Shown: one piece after another, positions 37,790-51,620 of the stretch | Position numbering within the stretch: the stretch's first letter is position 1 | Layout: the number at the start of each line of letters is the position of its first letter | Source of the DNA: Sipunculus nudus | Taxonomy: Eukaryota > Annelida > Sipuncula > Golfingiida > Sipunculidae | Assembly: GCA_026874595.1 (NCBI GenBank) | Contig: CM049322.1 | Location: 41,536,840 to 41,600,839 of the forward strand | Length of the DNA stretch: 64,000 nt | Direction: 5' to 3' | Translations under genes and position numbers: made by a program | The notes under the pieces: model-generated | What the model was told of the DNA's origin: nothing | Database searches by the model: none | The model's input: only the letters and a program-made list of their open reading frames with translations

Positions 37790-39136
37790 CTTCCCTTAAA
37801 GCTTTCTTCGGCACTAATTGGCGCTTATTGATCTTGGTGCCTTGTCTACGCCGGCATGCTTCCAAGATGTCCAATAGACGCCAAGTGCTCTTCTCTTAGT
37901 CTGTACATACGCAATTTCAATGAAACCCGCCAAACTAAAAATAAGTTATGTAAAATTTACAGTATATATTCTTTTTTTATCGTTTAGTTTATTGTATTAG
38001 TATGGTACATGATATTAGCCATTATAACAGACATGCACTTAGTATATAAGGAGAGCAAATGACGCAGAAGCCCTTTTTATTAATAAATATACCACTTACT
38101 TTGCTGATGTTTTACTTCGTGCATCCATTCTCTCCACCTTCCATGGAAACTTCCGACATTCTGTCTTTCGAAGATTTCAGTCCCTGTCAAATGCAGTCAA
38201 CTCTGGGTCGTCAAAGGACGGGGGGGGGGGGGGGGGGGCGGCATTCGGCACACCTGTCGGTCTTCTTTTTAGGAGACGACCTTCGGCACTTCCTTCACAG
38301 TTTATCCATTCTTCGTCTGTGGACCAAACCTTCGTGGACATTTTTGCTCTCCCTGGATCATCCAATTCAAAATTGAATTGATGATGATAACTATGCAGGG
38401 ATATTGGCTCAATATGTGGAGCCAACCATGCAAGAACGCAGGTCATACATATGATCGAGTACTGCTCCTGTAGGGCTTGGAGTATACGACTTTTCAAATC
38501 TCAGAATCATATTGTCAATCGTCATAGCATCGTTTCTCGAAAGCCAAGAAACAAATCTGGAAAAGAGTTGGTCCACATCTTCCTGTGCGTGTCTGACTAT
38601 CAGGAAGCCGACCAGGACTCTCCTGAATACGCTTGGCTCGACCTAAAGGGAGCAAAGAGCGAGAACACATATGTTTATTTTCCCTCGCACAGTTGTCCAA
38701 TTGCGAGTACAGCACGGGCAGAAGTGAATCACGATGCATGTAGAGACAGCCTAGGATGATGTTCATGGTATAGTTAGATGAATGGGGCCAATGATTCCAG
38801 TCGAAAAAGGCCGTAATAACCAAGTCCTTGCATGAGCACACCGGTTACATGCGTTTTTAATTTCATGACGCTGCTGGATTACTTACTCGCTTGAGCAATG
38901 TGAGGTTGGAAGGTTTTTGGCTGGGCCATACCATAGTTATCACGGCTATGTATTTGTCTTGATAATTTTTGGCCTTCCTTACATGCTGATAATACATTTT
39001 GTCTCTCCTCCCTGTAAAATGATAGGTAACTCGTTGTGAATAATGTTGTTGTCCTTATGTGAATATGGTGAAATAAGAATGTGTCCATGAAAATTTCCAT
39101 GAGGCAACTATGTAAGGAATATGCTCCCTGAATCAT
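37790..39136 (-). pseudogene. DUF7869-like transposon-related protein, frameshifted
   Basis: Read on the - strand, pieces follow the order of the DUF7869 domain found in many transposon-like animal proteins. They are GMAQPKTFQPHIAQASK (near 38935-38885, followed by a GTAAGT), LKTHVTGVLM (near 38860), AFFDWNHWPHSSNYTMNIIL (near 38815-38755), LYSQLDNCARENK (near 38715-38675), VFRRVLVGFLIV and QEDVDQLFSRF (near 38620-38560), SYTPSPTGAVLDHMYDL (near 38475-38425), and HHQFNFELDDP (near 38375-38340). Consecutive pieces lie in different frames, with at least three frameshifts, so no full protein can be made. A poly-G run at 38220 lies inside. Weaker continuation (LLDILEACRRRQGTKINKRQ near 37880-37820; IDGDRMIVSWHKGG near 37460-37420) may be its C-terminal end. 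The function of the family is unknown to me. Confidence 0.65.
38220..38238. repeat. Poly-G tract
   Basis: A long G run inside the decayed DUF7869-like region; it creates poly-Pro/poly-Gly frames without meaning. Confidence 0.9.
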
Positions 39137-39171
39137 TTATTTTGTAAATCACCACTTTTGATACATTTCAA

Positions 39172-39175
<4 letters not shown>

Positions 39176-39220
<45 letters not shown>
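39176..39220. repeat. (TA)n microsatellite
   Basis: Uninterrupted TA run. Confidence 0.95.
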
Positions 39221-39224
<4 letters not shown>

Positions 39225-41221
39225 GCGGGCGGGCGGTAAGGCAGGGTCCGTATTCTATTCGCACACACACAAATGGTATAAATGATAAGCTGCTGACACT
39301 GACACAGGTTTATTCTGCAACAAAGTAGACATGATCTGATCCTACGTGTTGTTGATAGCATGACATGAGACTGGACTCACGTGATCATAATGTTTACAAA
39401 TATTGGACTGTTTTTAATGTATATAATTATACTCAAATGCAATTCATGCATCTGCAACAAGTACAAAAGATATAAAATAATGTATGTTTACCTGGAATCT
39501 TCATGTTATTTTGACACAACTCCTAATCTAACACTTTTTTACATCTTGTTTATACATGTCTATCAACTCCTTATCTCATCCTCTCATCTTGTTTAAATTT
39601 GTTTACATCTTAATATTCATACACAAGTTAAATTATGTTTGTGTAATTTGTGTACAACCTGTTTATATCTTAACTATACACAAACGATACACTTCAGGTT
39701 TCTCCTATTTATAATAACGTACATTAAGTACACAGATGTGAAACATCTGGGCTAAGTTTCATTCTGTAGTACATAATGTTTCATATTGTTATCATTTAAA
39801 GTAATTCTGCTCTTACACATCAATGTATGTAAATATGACCAATGACTGCAGTATATTTCTAAGTGAAAACATTTGGGGTTGTTATTTTCTGGGAGTTGAT
39901 GATAGAAGAGCGAAGGGAGTATCCCACTATATTTGGCTGGACGGATAATGTTTCTTTATCTCCCCTAGGAAATGCAAGAAATCTACCTCGGTATACATTT
40001 ATTTACTTGTAGGTATTGGATATCTTTAGATGATCACATATATTGACTTTACTTCGTAACATAATAAATGGAAGGACTAATATGTGTGATAAAAAGGGAA
40101 TGGCTTATAAATATAGAACAGCGAGTAAGAACAACGAGGCCGCCGGGCGTGAACAGGTAGTTCCCGGTGAGGAATCATCAAGATGGGCAGGCGCAGAACG
40201 CTTGGTGAAAGTTGTGTATGAATTTTAACGGGGATTTGGCAGCAGGACTATCACCACAGGTGATGTTCAAAATTATTAATTAAGTGGAAAGTTACTGGGA
40301 GTCGCTTAGTAGTAAATGATCAGTGGTACTGGTACTTTTGATGCATAGGATCTTAATTTTAATGCAAATGACCAGATTTTTAAAGTTGGAAGTAACTTGG
40401 CAGATTTGCACAGTGAGTTGTGCCACAGTGCTAACTGGTTTAAGTTTAAAATACGTTTACAGGAGGTTGATAAACGTTAATAGGAATTTCTGGTTCCTCC
40501 TGCTAGTATTTCGTGGTAATTCAAGTTTGCAAAAAAAAAAAAAAAAAAAAAAGAAAGAGAAGGGTGGGGGTTTTATAGTTAAGCCAAAATTAGTGCATGC
40601 AACCACCGACATATGGTAGCACCGTTATAACATCTGCGTTTGTTTGAGAGAAGTCTGTTGCTGTAGAACCATTTTTCTCTTTACTCATATTTATGCTGTA
40701 GAACCATTTTCTCATTTTTTTTATAAAAGAAAACATGATTTTATATAAGGATTCAAAACGAGTGTGACATTTAGTTCTATTAGATTGTGAATTCTCTCTT
40801 TACTCATTCTATGCATTTTCAAGCTAATTATTAAATATTGCTGCTGCCTTAGGAGTGGGAGGAAAATAAATGATGAACAGACGGAAATAACGGAGGTTAG
40901 ATGTACCGGTGCAGATATAATTCCTTTATTGGCCCTCCTTTCAGTCCCACGTGGGATTCTATCTAGACACGTGGAAATATCTGGACACGTGGAAATGTTT
41001 TTATGGGGGTCAGCAATAATATGGCGTATTGACATGTGGTGTGGGTCCCTTCTTATAGGTTTAAAGGAATATATTATGGGGGTGTCCAGTGCAATCAAAG
41101 AACCCGAGGTCGAAGGTTCGGGGGTCCCGTAATTATAAGGATATATAATTCAAGCACCCAGATAGAAAATAATATTTATATTATAAATTAAGTGTATATA
41201 TATATATATATATTTATATAT

Positions 41222-41385
41222 AGTCGAACCTCTCTTAGTGGGCACCTGCATAAAGTGGCACCTCTATAAAGTCGGCACTTTTGGCCAGTTCATTTTTTTT
41301 CTCTTTATTATGTTTAGCTAATGTTGGCATCTTTTTATTCTGTAAAGTTGGCACTTTACCCAAGCTAATGTGGGCACTTCATTGA
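41222..41385. repeat. Possible Tigger-type terminal repeat remnant
   Basis: AGTCGAACCTCTCTTAGTGG at 41223 resembles the CAGTNNAACCTCNATTA ends of Tigger/pogo elements. It is followed by repeated 'gtggcac/gttggcac' words. No matching second end was found. Confidence 0.3.
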
Positions 41386-42508
41386 TTTTCACAATTAAAG
41401 TATCTTCATATATAAACTTTCAGAGCTTCATTTATTATGCTTTTTAATTAACTGCAATCAGAATGACTGTCAATTATGAAATTTTTATATTCCAACTATT
41501 AATGATTAAACATATGAACAAAGTTAGAGGTGTATTACTCTCTGACTGCATATTCATAATAATAGCCTTCTTGACTCAAGGCTACGCTTAAGAGACTGGC
41601 ATACGAGTCAGACTACCTTAATATGCCTGCACAGGCTCAAGTCAGACCCCAACACGGACTGGCTATTCCCTAGATTGTTTATTGTCAGTAGTGAATGTAC
41701 CACTCAGAGGCTATATTTGTACTGATAAGCATAACCTGATCTGACAGTCACTACACTTTCTTATGTCAGTAAAGCAAAGAACTGCTATAGTCAATACCAC
41801 CCTGTAACTCGCTACTGTGAGGTGAGGTAATAGGGTTAGGTCCCCTTGGTCTAGTGCAATGTTTACTCTGCAGTTGCACTTGATGGTCAATATCAACACT
41901 GGTCATTCGCATGGATACTGTGCATATTCACTGATATTGTCTATTTATAAAATGTCAACCCCAAACCGAAATAAAAATATTTTGCATAGCCCTAAAAGTG
42001 TACCCGGTAAAAGATTCTTAGAGTGGCTTGTCTTAGACAAAGTTTGTAGAAGAGTATGGTATATCTAAGGATGCTTTGGGTAACTTGGGGTACGTCCATC
42101 AATATATGTTATAATGCACACATATGTTTATTGAAATATATAAAAATGTGTGTATATTAATAAATATTTATATATATTAACAATTAAACATTTGTAATTA
42201 TCAACCTTTATGTTTAAACACAGAAAGAAAGTACAAGCATCAATTTAATTAAGTACATATACTCTTAAAAATGGAGCAACTATAGTAATATTTCAAAGTA
42301 GGTTGCAGTATTGAAAGTAAAATCATAACATCAAATGTAAATACAAACATCCATTCAATGATTAACATTCTGTTGATTTTTTTTCACTTGAAAATTAAAA
42401 AAAAAATTTGTCCATCCTACTAAGAATTATGTTACTAAGAATTATGTTGAATTTGATTCACCTCTAAAACTTTATTGGTCATAGTGGAATAAACGGGAAT
42501 GTGTTAAA

Positions 42509-42519
<11 letters not shown>

Positions 42520-42553
<34 letters not shown>
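42520..42553. repeat. (TA)n microsatellite
   Basis: Uninterrupted TA run. Confidence 0.95.
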
Positions 42554-42558
<5 letters not shown>

Positions 42559-42944
42559 CATATATATTTCTGATAAAAATGGAAGAGAAAATACCTTCAG
42601 TATCACCACATGGCTAAATTCACACATCCAGATCTGATGTCACAGGCAACCAAAAATACAAGAAGATCTGAAACCTTACAAGAGAAAGAGTCCAATCGAA
42701 GTAAGTAGAAGGCGTCTTTACGCGACACCTAAAAACAAAAGGATAGACTTGCGTGAAGGTGAAACGGATGAAGTGAAGGAGAAAGGAAGCCACGTCAGCC
42801 GAAACAAGAAGCGAGACGCCAACTTCACACCACCAGCCCATGACAAACAAACGAAAAAGACGCAGGTACGGGCGCGCTTGCTAAGCGGAATCACGATCAG
42901 GTACCAATGAGATTAACTGTATATAACAAAGGTAGTCTCCATTA

Positions 42945-45600
42945 AATGAGAATAGCCGCACTAAATGCACACGGATAATAATAAACAGAAACGGACTAGG
43001 TTGAATGCCTTTGTAAGGCGTATGAAAATTGATTATAAGCTTATTTGTGACAGAAAAAAAATGATAATGTATAATTGAAATTGATAAAGGGTGATGACCT
43101 TTTTGTGACACCCTATACCAATCACAGTGGAGGACTCATAATTCTTGTAAACAAAAAATTTGAATATGATAGCATCAAACCATTAAATTTCAAGATGACA
43201 GTGGACCTATACAAATAATAGAAGTGACAAACAAAGATGAAAAAAATTGCACTTATAAATGTTTATGCCCAAACAATGATGCACTAAAATGCCAATTTTT
43301 CATACATGTAACTGATTGTATGTTTTAGAATGGTAGACAAAGGATGAACGAACTTATTGGTTGCTGGTGACGTGAACGTCGTATCAAACAATAATCAAGA
43401 TAAAATTGCAGTTGAAAACCTATCGGTTAAATATATTGCAGCTTTTAATAATATGCAAAAACGTGTAACCTTATAGATACATGATCAAACCCCAGGAATT
43501 AAAAAAATACATGGAGTAGGAACACTCCTTTTACAGCCCGGAGACTAGATTACATTTCTGTAAATAATTATTTATTAAACATAACTACATGGCCGGAAAT
43601 TGAAAACTTTCTGAATTCAGATCACAGAATGTGTTTGGACAGACTTCAATTTTTACACGAAATTTCTAGGATACTGTAAGCTTAACAAATCACATTTGAC
43701 AGATGAACATTTTGTAGAAACCATAGAAAATGTTGTAGATGATATAGAGATAAGACGCCTAAAAAATCATAGCCACAATTCCTTTGGGAAATATGCACGT
43801 ACAATGTAAAACACACAGCTATTAAATACAGGAAAAAGATAGCTATATTGAAAATAAGTGTATTTTCAATTGAATGAACAAGTTAATAACTTGGGAAACA
43901 TTTATCGAATGATGTGAATGATGTAACTGTTTAGGAAGAATGTGTGAAAAAAAAAATCTTGAGGTCCTTTTTGAAGTAGATTGTAAAGGTGCACGAATAC
44001 GAAGTAGACTACAATGTATTCGAAGGGGGGGGGGGAGACTCCTTATTTCTTATCCTTAGAAAAATCGACGGCAAAATTAAAAGACATCAGTGTTATAAAG
44101 CCATAGATGGTAAATTATTGACCGATCAGAATGATATAATGAATGAAATGTTCAATATTACAGGGTGCTATATCCGAAACGCGAACTAAGTGAACAAGTT
44201 TTCAAAAAATATTGTACTGTCAGAGGTTCTGTGGTTGACAGAATCTGATAGGGAAATGTGTGAAGGAATAATCACATTGGAGGAAGCGACTTCTGTTGTT
44301 AAAATACTCAAAACTAACACGAGTCCTGGCATTGATGGACTGGGTTCAGAATGTTGTCAGATCGTTTTGAGAAAAATAGGACATCTGGTTGTAATTTTTT
44401 TAAACTATGCTCAAAGCACCGGGGCACTCTCTATTTTGCTGAAAGGGGGTTATTAAGCTAATACCAAAACAAGAGATGTCACAGAACCTCTCAGACCATA
44501 GACCGATATATGTGTGTTGTTAGGACTATAATATAGGAGGAACCGTCTTATCAATGAGAATACAAAATTTTAAAGATAAAATAGTTGACAAAGACCAAAC
44601 AAGGTAAATTAAAGGCAGAGGAACATTACAAAAAATACGTTTGATTGAAGATGTAAATTGGTTCATTCAATACATCTAACAACAAACGGGCTCTTATTGT
44701 GCTATATTAGTTAAAGCTTTTGTTAGCCTGTCGAAACCTTCTGTATTGGAGTAACTTTGGACCAGATTTCCTTGGATGTATTTCATGTTTTGTGCAAAAC
44801 AATGAAAGTTGTGTGTCGAACAATGGCTGGCTGACCTCATGGATCTCTCTACAAAGAGGAATTCGTTAGGGATACCCACTGAGTGCATTGCTTTTCATTT
44901 TAACCAAATTAGAGTGAATAAAGAAATTCAAGGTATATCTTTGCCTAAGGAAAGGAAGTAGAGCTAGATCAATATGCAGATGACATGACAATTTTGGTTT
45001 GAAAAGATAGCCATTGAAATTGTCCACCAATAAGCATATATAAGCGGGCTTAATATCAACAGAAAATAAGTCTTGCGTAATGTGGATTAAAAAAATAAAA
45101 ATGATAACAATGACAATACGCTTGCAGGTATTCCTGTAGTTTTGAAAATTAAAATACTAGGAGTGATATTCTCAGGATTGGGATCAGCGTGTAAAATAAC
45201 TGAAAGCTGGACAAAACACGAATTTATAATAAAGAAATTAATCGCATCATGGAGTAAACGAAATTTAGGTATCATAGGTAAAGTCATTGTTGTTAAAAGC
45301 CTTATGATTCACAATTTACACACCTGCTCTTATCAGTCAAAGCCCAATATGATTACTTAGACAAGATAGATATAATGTTGTATACAATCATCTTGAACAA
45401 TGGTAAAAGTAGTATAGAAAGAATAAAGAGATCATTTATGAGACAGGTGTATGAACGTTGTGGTTTATGGATGGTTCACTTACACATAGTGCAAAAATCT
45501 CTAAATTATACCTTTTTGCAGAGACTTTCCAATGTTTGGAAAAAAAGACCACGCTGGAAAAAATACCTAAATGGTTGATTAAAGGATGTGGTACAAATAT
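42945..45600 (+). mobile_element. L1/Tx1-like LINE, decayed
   Basis: It starts with an endonuclease-like MRIAALNAHG (42948), then VRRMKIDYKLIC (near 43020), NHSGGLIILVNKKFEYDS (near 43120-43170), TPFTARRLDYISVNNYLL (near 43520-43580), and NSDHRMC (43617), the conserved SDH box. A linker and reverse transcriptase follow: EEATSVVKILKTNTSPGIDGL (near 44280-44343), DQYADDMTILV (the YADD catalytic box, near 44970-45000), and KILGVIFSG near 45150. IIKKLIASWSKRNLGIIGKV (45227-45290) is a segment typical of L1/Tx1-type elements after the polymerase. Multiple stops, frameshifts and a poly-G run at 44026 show it is inactive. The 3' end is not clear; no tail was identified. Confidence 0.75.
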
Positions 45601-46610
45601 GAACATTTAAAAACAATGAACACAAATTACTTAGAGTTAAGTGAAATGACGTATACATATGTTAAAAATTTACCGATTTTTGTCATACTTTAATACAAGA
45701 GACTTTAAATCACAAACAACTTAAAGATATACATATGAACGATGGCTTTCAATGGAACAATAGACAACAAAAATATTAAAAATAAACACTATATATTCCC
45801 AGTTCGGTGAAAGCTGGAATAGAGAAACTCGATCACATGTGGGATAAAAATTTAATAAAATACAATAAACTACAAATTATTGGAAATGTCCCTTAAAAGG
45901 GGAAACGTTTTCATACTTTTCTCTAAGATGTTCATTAAAAAAAGCTAATATAACGGATAATAACAGCACGGAACCAGAAACACATGTTGCTGATAACATT
46001 GGAAAACAGTTGACAAGAAAAGTTATAAACAACTCTTTCATTTTTTTTCTCATGCACCCATAAGGCATTAGACACTGTGATATGTTTCTAATTAAAATCT
46101 AGCGGATATTTCCACATACACCGGAGTGAAAATGAACATCCTCTGAGTGATTCAAATATTGGATAACGCGAAAATATTTACATGTCGAACAATATCGGCC
46201 TTACATTTTACATTACATTAGTTTTCTCATTTCCTGTCAGTCTCAGTTAGACTTAATATGTTTTCAGTTATTAGACTTCATGTTTCCCATTCTTCTGTGA
46301 GATACATAATTTTGTGTTACTCATGATTTATCTTTCATGGTCAATACATTACTCTATCATGTCAAACCCCGGTGCAATTAATAAACTTAAAATGACCAAT
46401 CATTAGGGGACTAGGGGATGACATCTTGTTCGGCTGTATATGCAAAGGGTTTAAGGTCGTAACTACAAGGAGGCGTAAATATACTCAGTCACAGAATATA
46501 TAATAATGTACACGAGTGAACTGACGCTCTGTTACAATAAATAAAATTATAAATACCACTTGTCACCCCTGCATCCAGGGTTAACTAAATAAAACATCCA
46601 AGAAAATAAC
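45601..46610. other. AT-rich stretch, no gene seen
   Basis: It probably includes the 3' remainder of the preceding LINE. No domain was recognised beyond about 45600. Confidence 0.35.
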
Positions 46611-46639
46611 ATGTAGACGGAACGTAACATTTGCATGAT

Positions 46640-47409
46640 TAACTCAAATATCCTTTGAATTTGTTAAATAAGAATATTTGTATTGGACTGGGACTGGGAC
46701 ATGGGTTAGATTGATGTGGACTCGGCTTTACCACTGCAGAGAGAAAATGTAATAAGTGTGAGAGGACGTTCTTAAAATTCGTTCTTTGCTTCCATTTGAC
46801 AAAAGAGGAGGCCTGAGAGATACATATAAATGTTTCGCGGTAAATCATGCAAAAAAAGACCATCTTTTAAAAAGAAGCCCAAAACTCATACCGATGTATA
46901 AATATCAATCCAATAGGTGTATGCATAAAAGCATAACAACATTCAAACAAAAGTTAACGTGAAATAAATGAAATAAAACATAAATGTTACGACTAGCAAA
47001 CACGATTGCTGTATAACTAAATATTATTTTTAAGCAAACAAGCACGGTCCATGTTACTTCAAAATTGAACCGGGAAACTTTTCTTCTTTACGGCTGAGGT
47101 TACATTGTTGATGATTGATGATTGGAAGATATAAACCCTGTACCTGCCCGTGTAAAAATTAGAAACCTGAAGTTTGAATAAAATAACATAACTTATTAGA
47201 AAAGAAATGATTAAAACGATTACGGGCAGTGTGTTGTATACTGGAACGCAGAATATTATTGCGTTTAGAGCGTCTGATGAATATTTGTGGCGCACGTCCA
47301 TGTCTTCATGATCGAACCTGTCAGGAGCATTACTGCTTTTTGAAGACTGGTAACCTGTTTTCAACCCGCACATCATCGGTTTACAGTCATAATTAATATA
47401 ATTTGACAT
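46640..47409 (-). other. Possible small membrane-protein exons (unrecognised)
   Basis: A 116-codon frame on the - strand (47409-47059) has a polar N-terminal part, then about 22 hydrophobic residues around YNTLPVIVLIISFLISYVIL, then a short tail. A GGCAG|GTACAG donor-like site falls within the tail near 47147. Downstream on the same strand, an acceptor-like TTTTCTCTCTGCAG lies near 46735. The matching positions in unit 2 keep an acceptor-like site (TCTATATGCAG) but the membrane frame is broken there. No known family was recognised. It may be a chance frame. Confidence 0.2.
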
Positions 47410-47586
47410 GTACAGTCATGACAAACAACTAATTATTTTCGCTACCGTATTTTATGCAATCAAGGTAGTGTGAAGCACAATTGAAACTGGTTTGACAGAG
47501 GTGGAGATCAAGGGAGACAAGGAAGGGGGGGCTCCTCTCCTTTAAATACCTGCAGAAAAAGAATCATTTAATTATTCCCAAGAACG

Positions 47587-47592
<6 letters not shown>

Positions 47593-47644
<52 letters not shown>
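47593..47644. repeat. (GA)n microsatellite
   Basis: Uninterrupted GA run; its homologue in unit 2 is at 50214-50267. Confidence 0.95.
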
Positions 47645-47648
<4 letters not shown>

Positions 47649-48784
47649 AACGTAACATATGGAATGCAGTTTTATTCTATAACAATGGATTGTTTTTTTC
47701 TGTATTTGGTGCAATCCAGCCAATAGTAATATGGCAGGATACGTACTTCTTACAAATGATCTTAAAAGACAAGACATTGGGAAGACGCTAGCCAGAATCA
47801 TTAAAGAAAATAAACTCAAGATTTAATCTTTCACATTTGAAACTTTCGTTTAATTGCTTTGCCTTGGCAGTACTACTAAGTTTTCTTTATGGCTCAGAGA
47901 TGGATAAAATATTGTAATGTAATTCCAATTTTAAACACACTCTTGAGAAGGTGACAGGAAAATAGAGAGAGCAGTTCATATCGCAGATTATTATAATATT
48001 AAGTGCCAGATTTTGCTGGTTTGATCATCAAAATCACCGCAATGTACTTATGGTCTTCAACCTCCAGCATATCAAGCCGATACCAGATCGTGTCCCCTAT
48101 TCCCTTAATGAATCGTAGCTTGAAAATAATAACTTTATTAATTTTATTGGCTCTGTTGACGTGATAGGCTTTATTGTTAACCTTTATTGTTAAAGCTTTA
48201 TTGTATATCATTAGTAACACCTGTCAATATTTGTTGAGGCATTTCGAGCTAGAAGAATCTGAAATATGATGTCTCCCAAAATCAAAAAAAAAAAAAATAT
48301 GAAGGCTCAAATTAGAAATAAACAAAATAATAATAAACAATGGTCCAATGAAATTATTATAAATGATAGGAAGATTATCATAAAGCTGAACATGTGTTTA
48401 TTTACTGAACGTGTCGGGTAGATCACGCCGGATAACACACATGCATACACAAACAATAATTCATATAAATGTAAGCCTTATTATGACTCACAAATGACAG
48501 AAAATAATACACTAAACTTATTTTACAGGTAAAGGAATGGTCAAAATTCAGGCTGGAATAGCTAACATGTTTGTCTATTACACTAAACAAAACCTAAAAA
48601 CCTACATTGACCAGTTATCAAATTTCTACAGCCCAACTTAAGTTTTTATTTGACGCGGCCAGCTTCGCTGAAAACATAGTATTCCCTAAACATTGTTTTG
48701 CTTGCTTCAATAAATAAGACTCTAATCAGCCAATTAAACTGAAATTAATCTCTCTCTCTCTGTCACTCTTGGAAATACATTCAA

Positions 48785-48795
<11 letters not shown>

Positions 48796-48834
<39 letters not shown>
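48796..48834. repeat. (TA)n microsatellite
   Basis: Uninterrupted TA run. Confidence 0.95.
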
Positions 48835-48837
<3 letters not shown>

Positions 48838-49189
48838 CATTAAAACAAAAAATGATGAATAAGAAATGTTATATACACATGAGTCTTCTTTATTTATTCA
48901 TAACGAAACCGAATTGGAAAAAAAAAACTAGAAGATAAAGCATACGTTACTTTTTACGTCGTAATAAGGGGAAATGCCCAGAATATGGATGTACTTCTCT
49001 GCAGTTAATGGTTCGACATGGATATATTTGATCAGGTCCCTATACCCAAAGACGCATTAAATACTATATAAACAATGGTACAAGGGGAACTGCTGAGAGT
49101 TTGGAATAATAAATGTGAAATACCACTTCTCAGGTCTACATCAAGGGTCCTAAATGAAGCGTTCAAATAAAGATACTTGTAAACTGACC

Positions 49190-50210
49190 TAAATTTTGCA
49201 TGATCATCTCAAATATCCTTTTTTATGTTTTTAAAATAAGAATATTTGTATTGGACTGGGACTGGGACTTGATTCACTTGGTGTGGAATGGACTACACCA
49301 CTGCATATAGAAGACATAATTAGTGCTCACAATGCGTTCTGGCATTCTGATAAAGAAGGAGGCAGGGAAGATACATATGTATGTATCAAGCAAAATCATA
49401 CAGGACAGTTTTCAAACAGAGGCCAAATACTCATAGAACTATCAACTATCGAAAACTGGGTTTAAAGGCATAACGGCATTCAAACGAAAGCTAAAGTGAA
49501 TTAAATGAACAAATATAAACTTTAAAACCGGCAAACAGGATTGATGCATAACTGAATATTTTCATAACGCGTTCAAGTTACAAGTGTTACTTCAATATTG
49601 GTACCGGAAATGTAGCTTTTGTTGCTGAGGCCACACTGTTGATGATTGTTACTTCATTACTCATAAAAAAAACCTGGACCTGCATATGTAATAATTATAA
49701 ACTTGTCATTTAGATAACATAAGGAAAAAGCATATTTTTCGAGAAAATAGTTGAAATGAAAGATTACGTACTGTGGTCTCTGGGTTATTTGAATGTAGTC
49801 ACCAAGTGGTGGATTATGGGTAAGCTTGGAAAGACCTGGTATCTTATCGAGCAACAGTATAGTGTTCAGGGTTTTTGATAAATGTTTTTGGTGGCACGGC
49901 TAAGTCGTCAGTATTCGTACCTCTCAAAAGCACAACTGCTTTATAAAGACTGGAAACCTGTTTCGATCCCGGGAAAAAAGTTTACCGTCACAATTGATAT
50001 GATTTTGCTGACATGAAAAATTATGAAAAGTTATCAATCTGTTCCGCTACCGCATTTTCTGCCCTTGATTCAAACAGGTCAATCACCAGTTGACAGAGGG
50101 GAGAGAAGAGACATCATATGAGAAAAAGTAGAGAGTGAGGGTGGGGTGGGGGTTCTTCTTACTGAATTACCCGCAGAAATTGATTCGTTATTCAATTATT
50201 CACAAGAACC

Positions 50211-50270
<60 letters not shown>

Positions 50271-51620
50271 ACATTTAACATATGATATTCAGTTTTATTC
50301 TAAAGCAATGAACAGGCTATTATTGTATTCGGATGTAACCTAGCCAGCAATAATATGATAGTATACCTACTTTATACAAATGATCTTACAATGTAAGATG
50401 TTTAGAATGCCAGATGTTGAGAATCTTGCTTCCTAACATCATTTAAGAAAATGCCTCGCGTTCTATAAATAAAACTCTACATTTTAATGTTTTACTCTTG
50501 AAAATTTTGTGCTGTGCTCTCAAAATTCACTGCTTTGCCTTGGCAGTTCTACCATCGAGTTTATTTTATGGCTCCGATATGGATTAAATATTTTAATAAA
50601 ATTATATCTTCAAACCCATTTTTGAAAAACTTACTAGAAAATTAACAAAGAAGTTCGTATTGCAGATTATTATAATATTAACTGTAATATTTCATGAGCA
50701 CTCTTTCCGGTTTAACCATGACAATAACCGCAATGCACTAACGGTCTTTAACCCCGAGCATATCCAGCCGATCCCAGGCCGTGTCCCCTATTCACTTAAT
50801 AAATCGTGGCCTTGGAATTAATAACTCTATTAAGGAATGAGAAGTGAAAGGCTTTATTGTTAACTTTGACAGGTAATTGATCACTAACACCTGTTACGGA
50901 TAGAGGTTTATATCGGCTGAGGCATACCGAATTGAAAGAATTGGAAATATCTCCTAAAATAAAAAAATAAAATTATGAAGGCGCGTTCACACAATATTTA
51001 AAAGTTAATAAAATAATAAGAAAATCATGGTCCAATGAAATGAATATAAACGAGAGGAATGTATAGCTGAACATGTGTGTATTTGTTAAACGAGTCGGGT
51101 AATTTTTATTAATCAGAGTAAACTGGTGCTGTATGAGTTGAATAAAGGTGACCAGTCTTCCAAAAGCAATTGTATTGTGTTCTCGACAAGTATAAATTCA
51201 GGCAATATCGTCGAGCTCCATTAACTGTAAACAGTCATTAACCCATCCTTGAGAAATCAAATAAATAATGTCAAGGTCGTTCTTCTCGTGAACAGGATGG
51301 CACAAATAAGTTAGGACACACCGGATAACACACACGCCTACACAAACAATAATTCATTAAAAAGTAAGCCTTATTATGATTAAGAAATAAAGAAAGGGAT
51401 ACTCTAAACTTATTTTGCCGGTAAACGTACAGTCAAAATTCATGATGGGATAGCTAAAATGTAAATCTATCACATTAAACAAAGATTGGAAACCTACATT
51501 GAGCGGTTGTCCAAAAACTAGAGGTCAACTAATAGTTTTACTTGACGTCTGTAGCTTCGCTGAAATCATAGTAATCCCGAATCATTGTTCCGCTTGGTTC
51601 AATAAATTAGATTTGTACAT
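49190..51620. repeat. Tandem segmental duplication, unit 2
   Basis: It is the diverged second copy of 46620-48720 in the same orientation, with additional sequence between about 51110 and 51340. No intact gene was seen in it. Confidence 0.75.
50214..50267. repeat. (GA)n microsatellite
   Basis: Uninterrupted GA run at the same relative place as the one in unit 1. Confidence 0.95.

Larger units (their letters stand above)
39225..42940. other. Intergenic DNA, no supported gene
   Basis: It has a poly-A run near 40530-40552 and a duplicated 'tgctgtagaaccattt' word at 40659 and 40694. A repeated 'gacacgtggaaat' lies at 40968 and 40984, and 'tactaagaattatgt' is doubled at 42418. TA runs lie at 41196-41212 and 42520-42553. 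A 125-residue frame on the - strand (41098-40721) shows no domain. Confidence 0.4.
46620..48720. repeat. Tandem segmental duplication, unit 1
   Basis: It aligns in order with 49190-51620. Shared landmarks are agaatatttgtattggactg (46671 and 49238), the 'gtttacagtcataattaatat' segment near 47380 against 49980, a (GA)n tract (47593 and 50214), tcccctattc (48093 and 50786), and 'acgtgtcgggtagat' near 48410. The copies are clearly diverged. Confidence 0.75.

Noticed and set aside
38059-38376. 105-residue + strand frame
   Set aside because: Shadow of the decayed DUF7869-like sequence on the - strand; its Gly run comes from the poly-G tract.
40721-41098. 125-residue - strand frame
   Set aside because: No motif, no splice-compatible boundaries, and the region contains small tandem words; judged chance.
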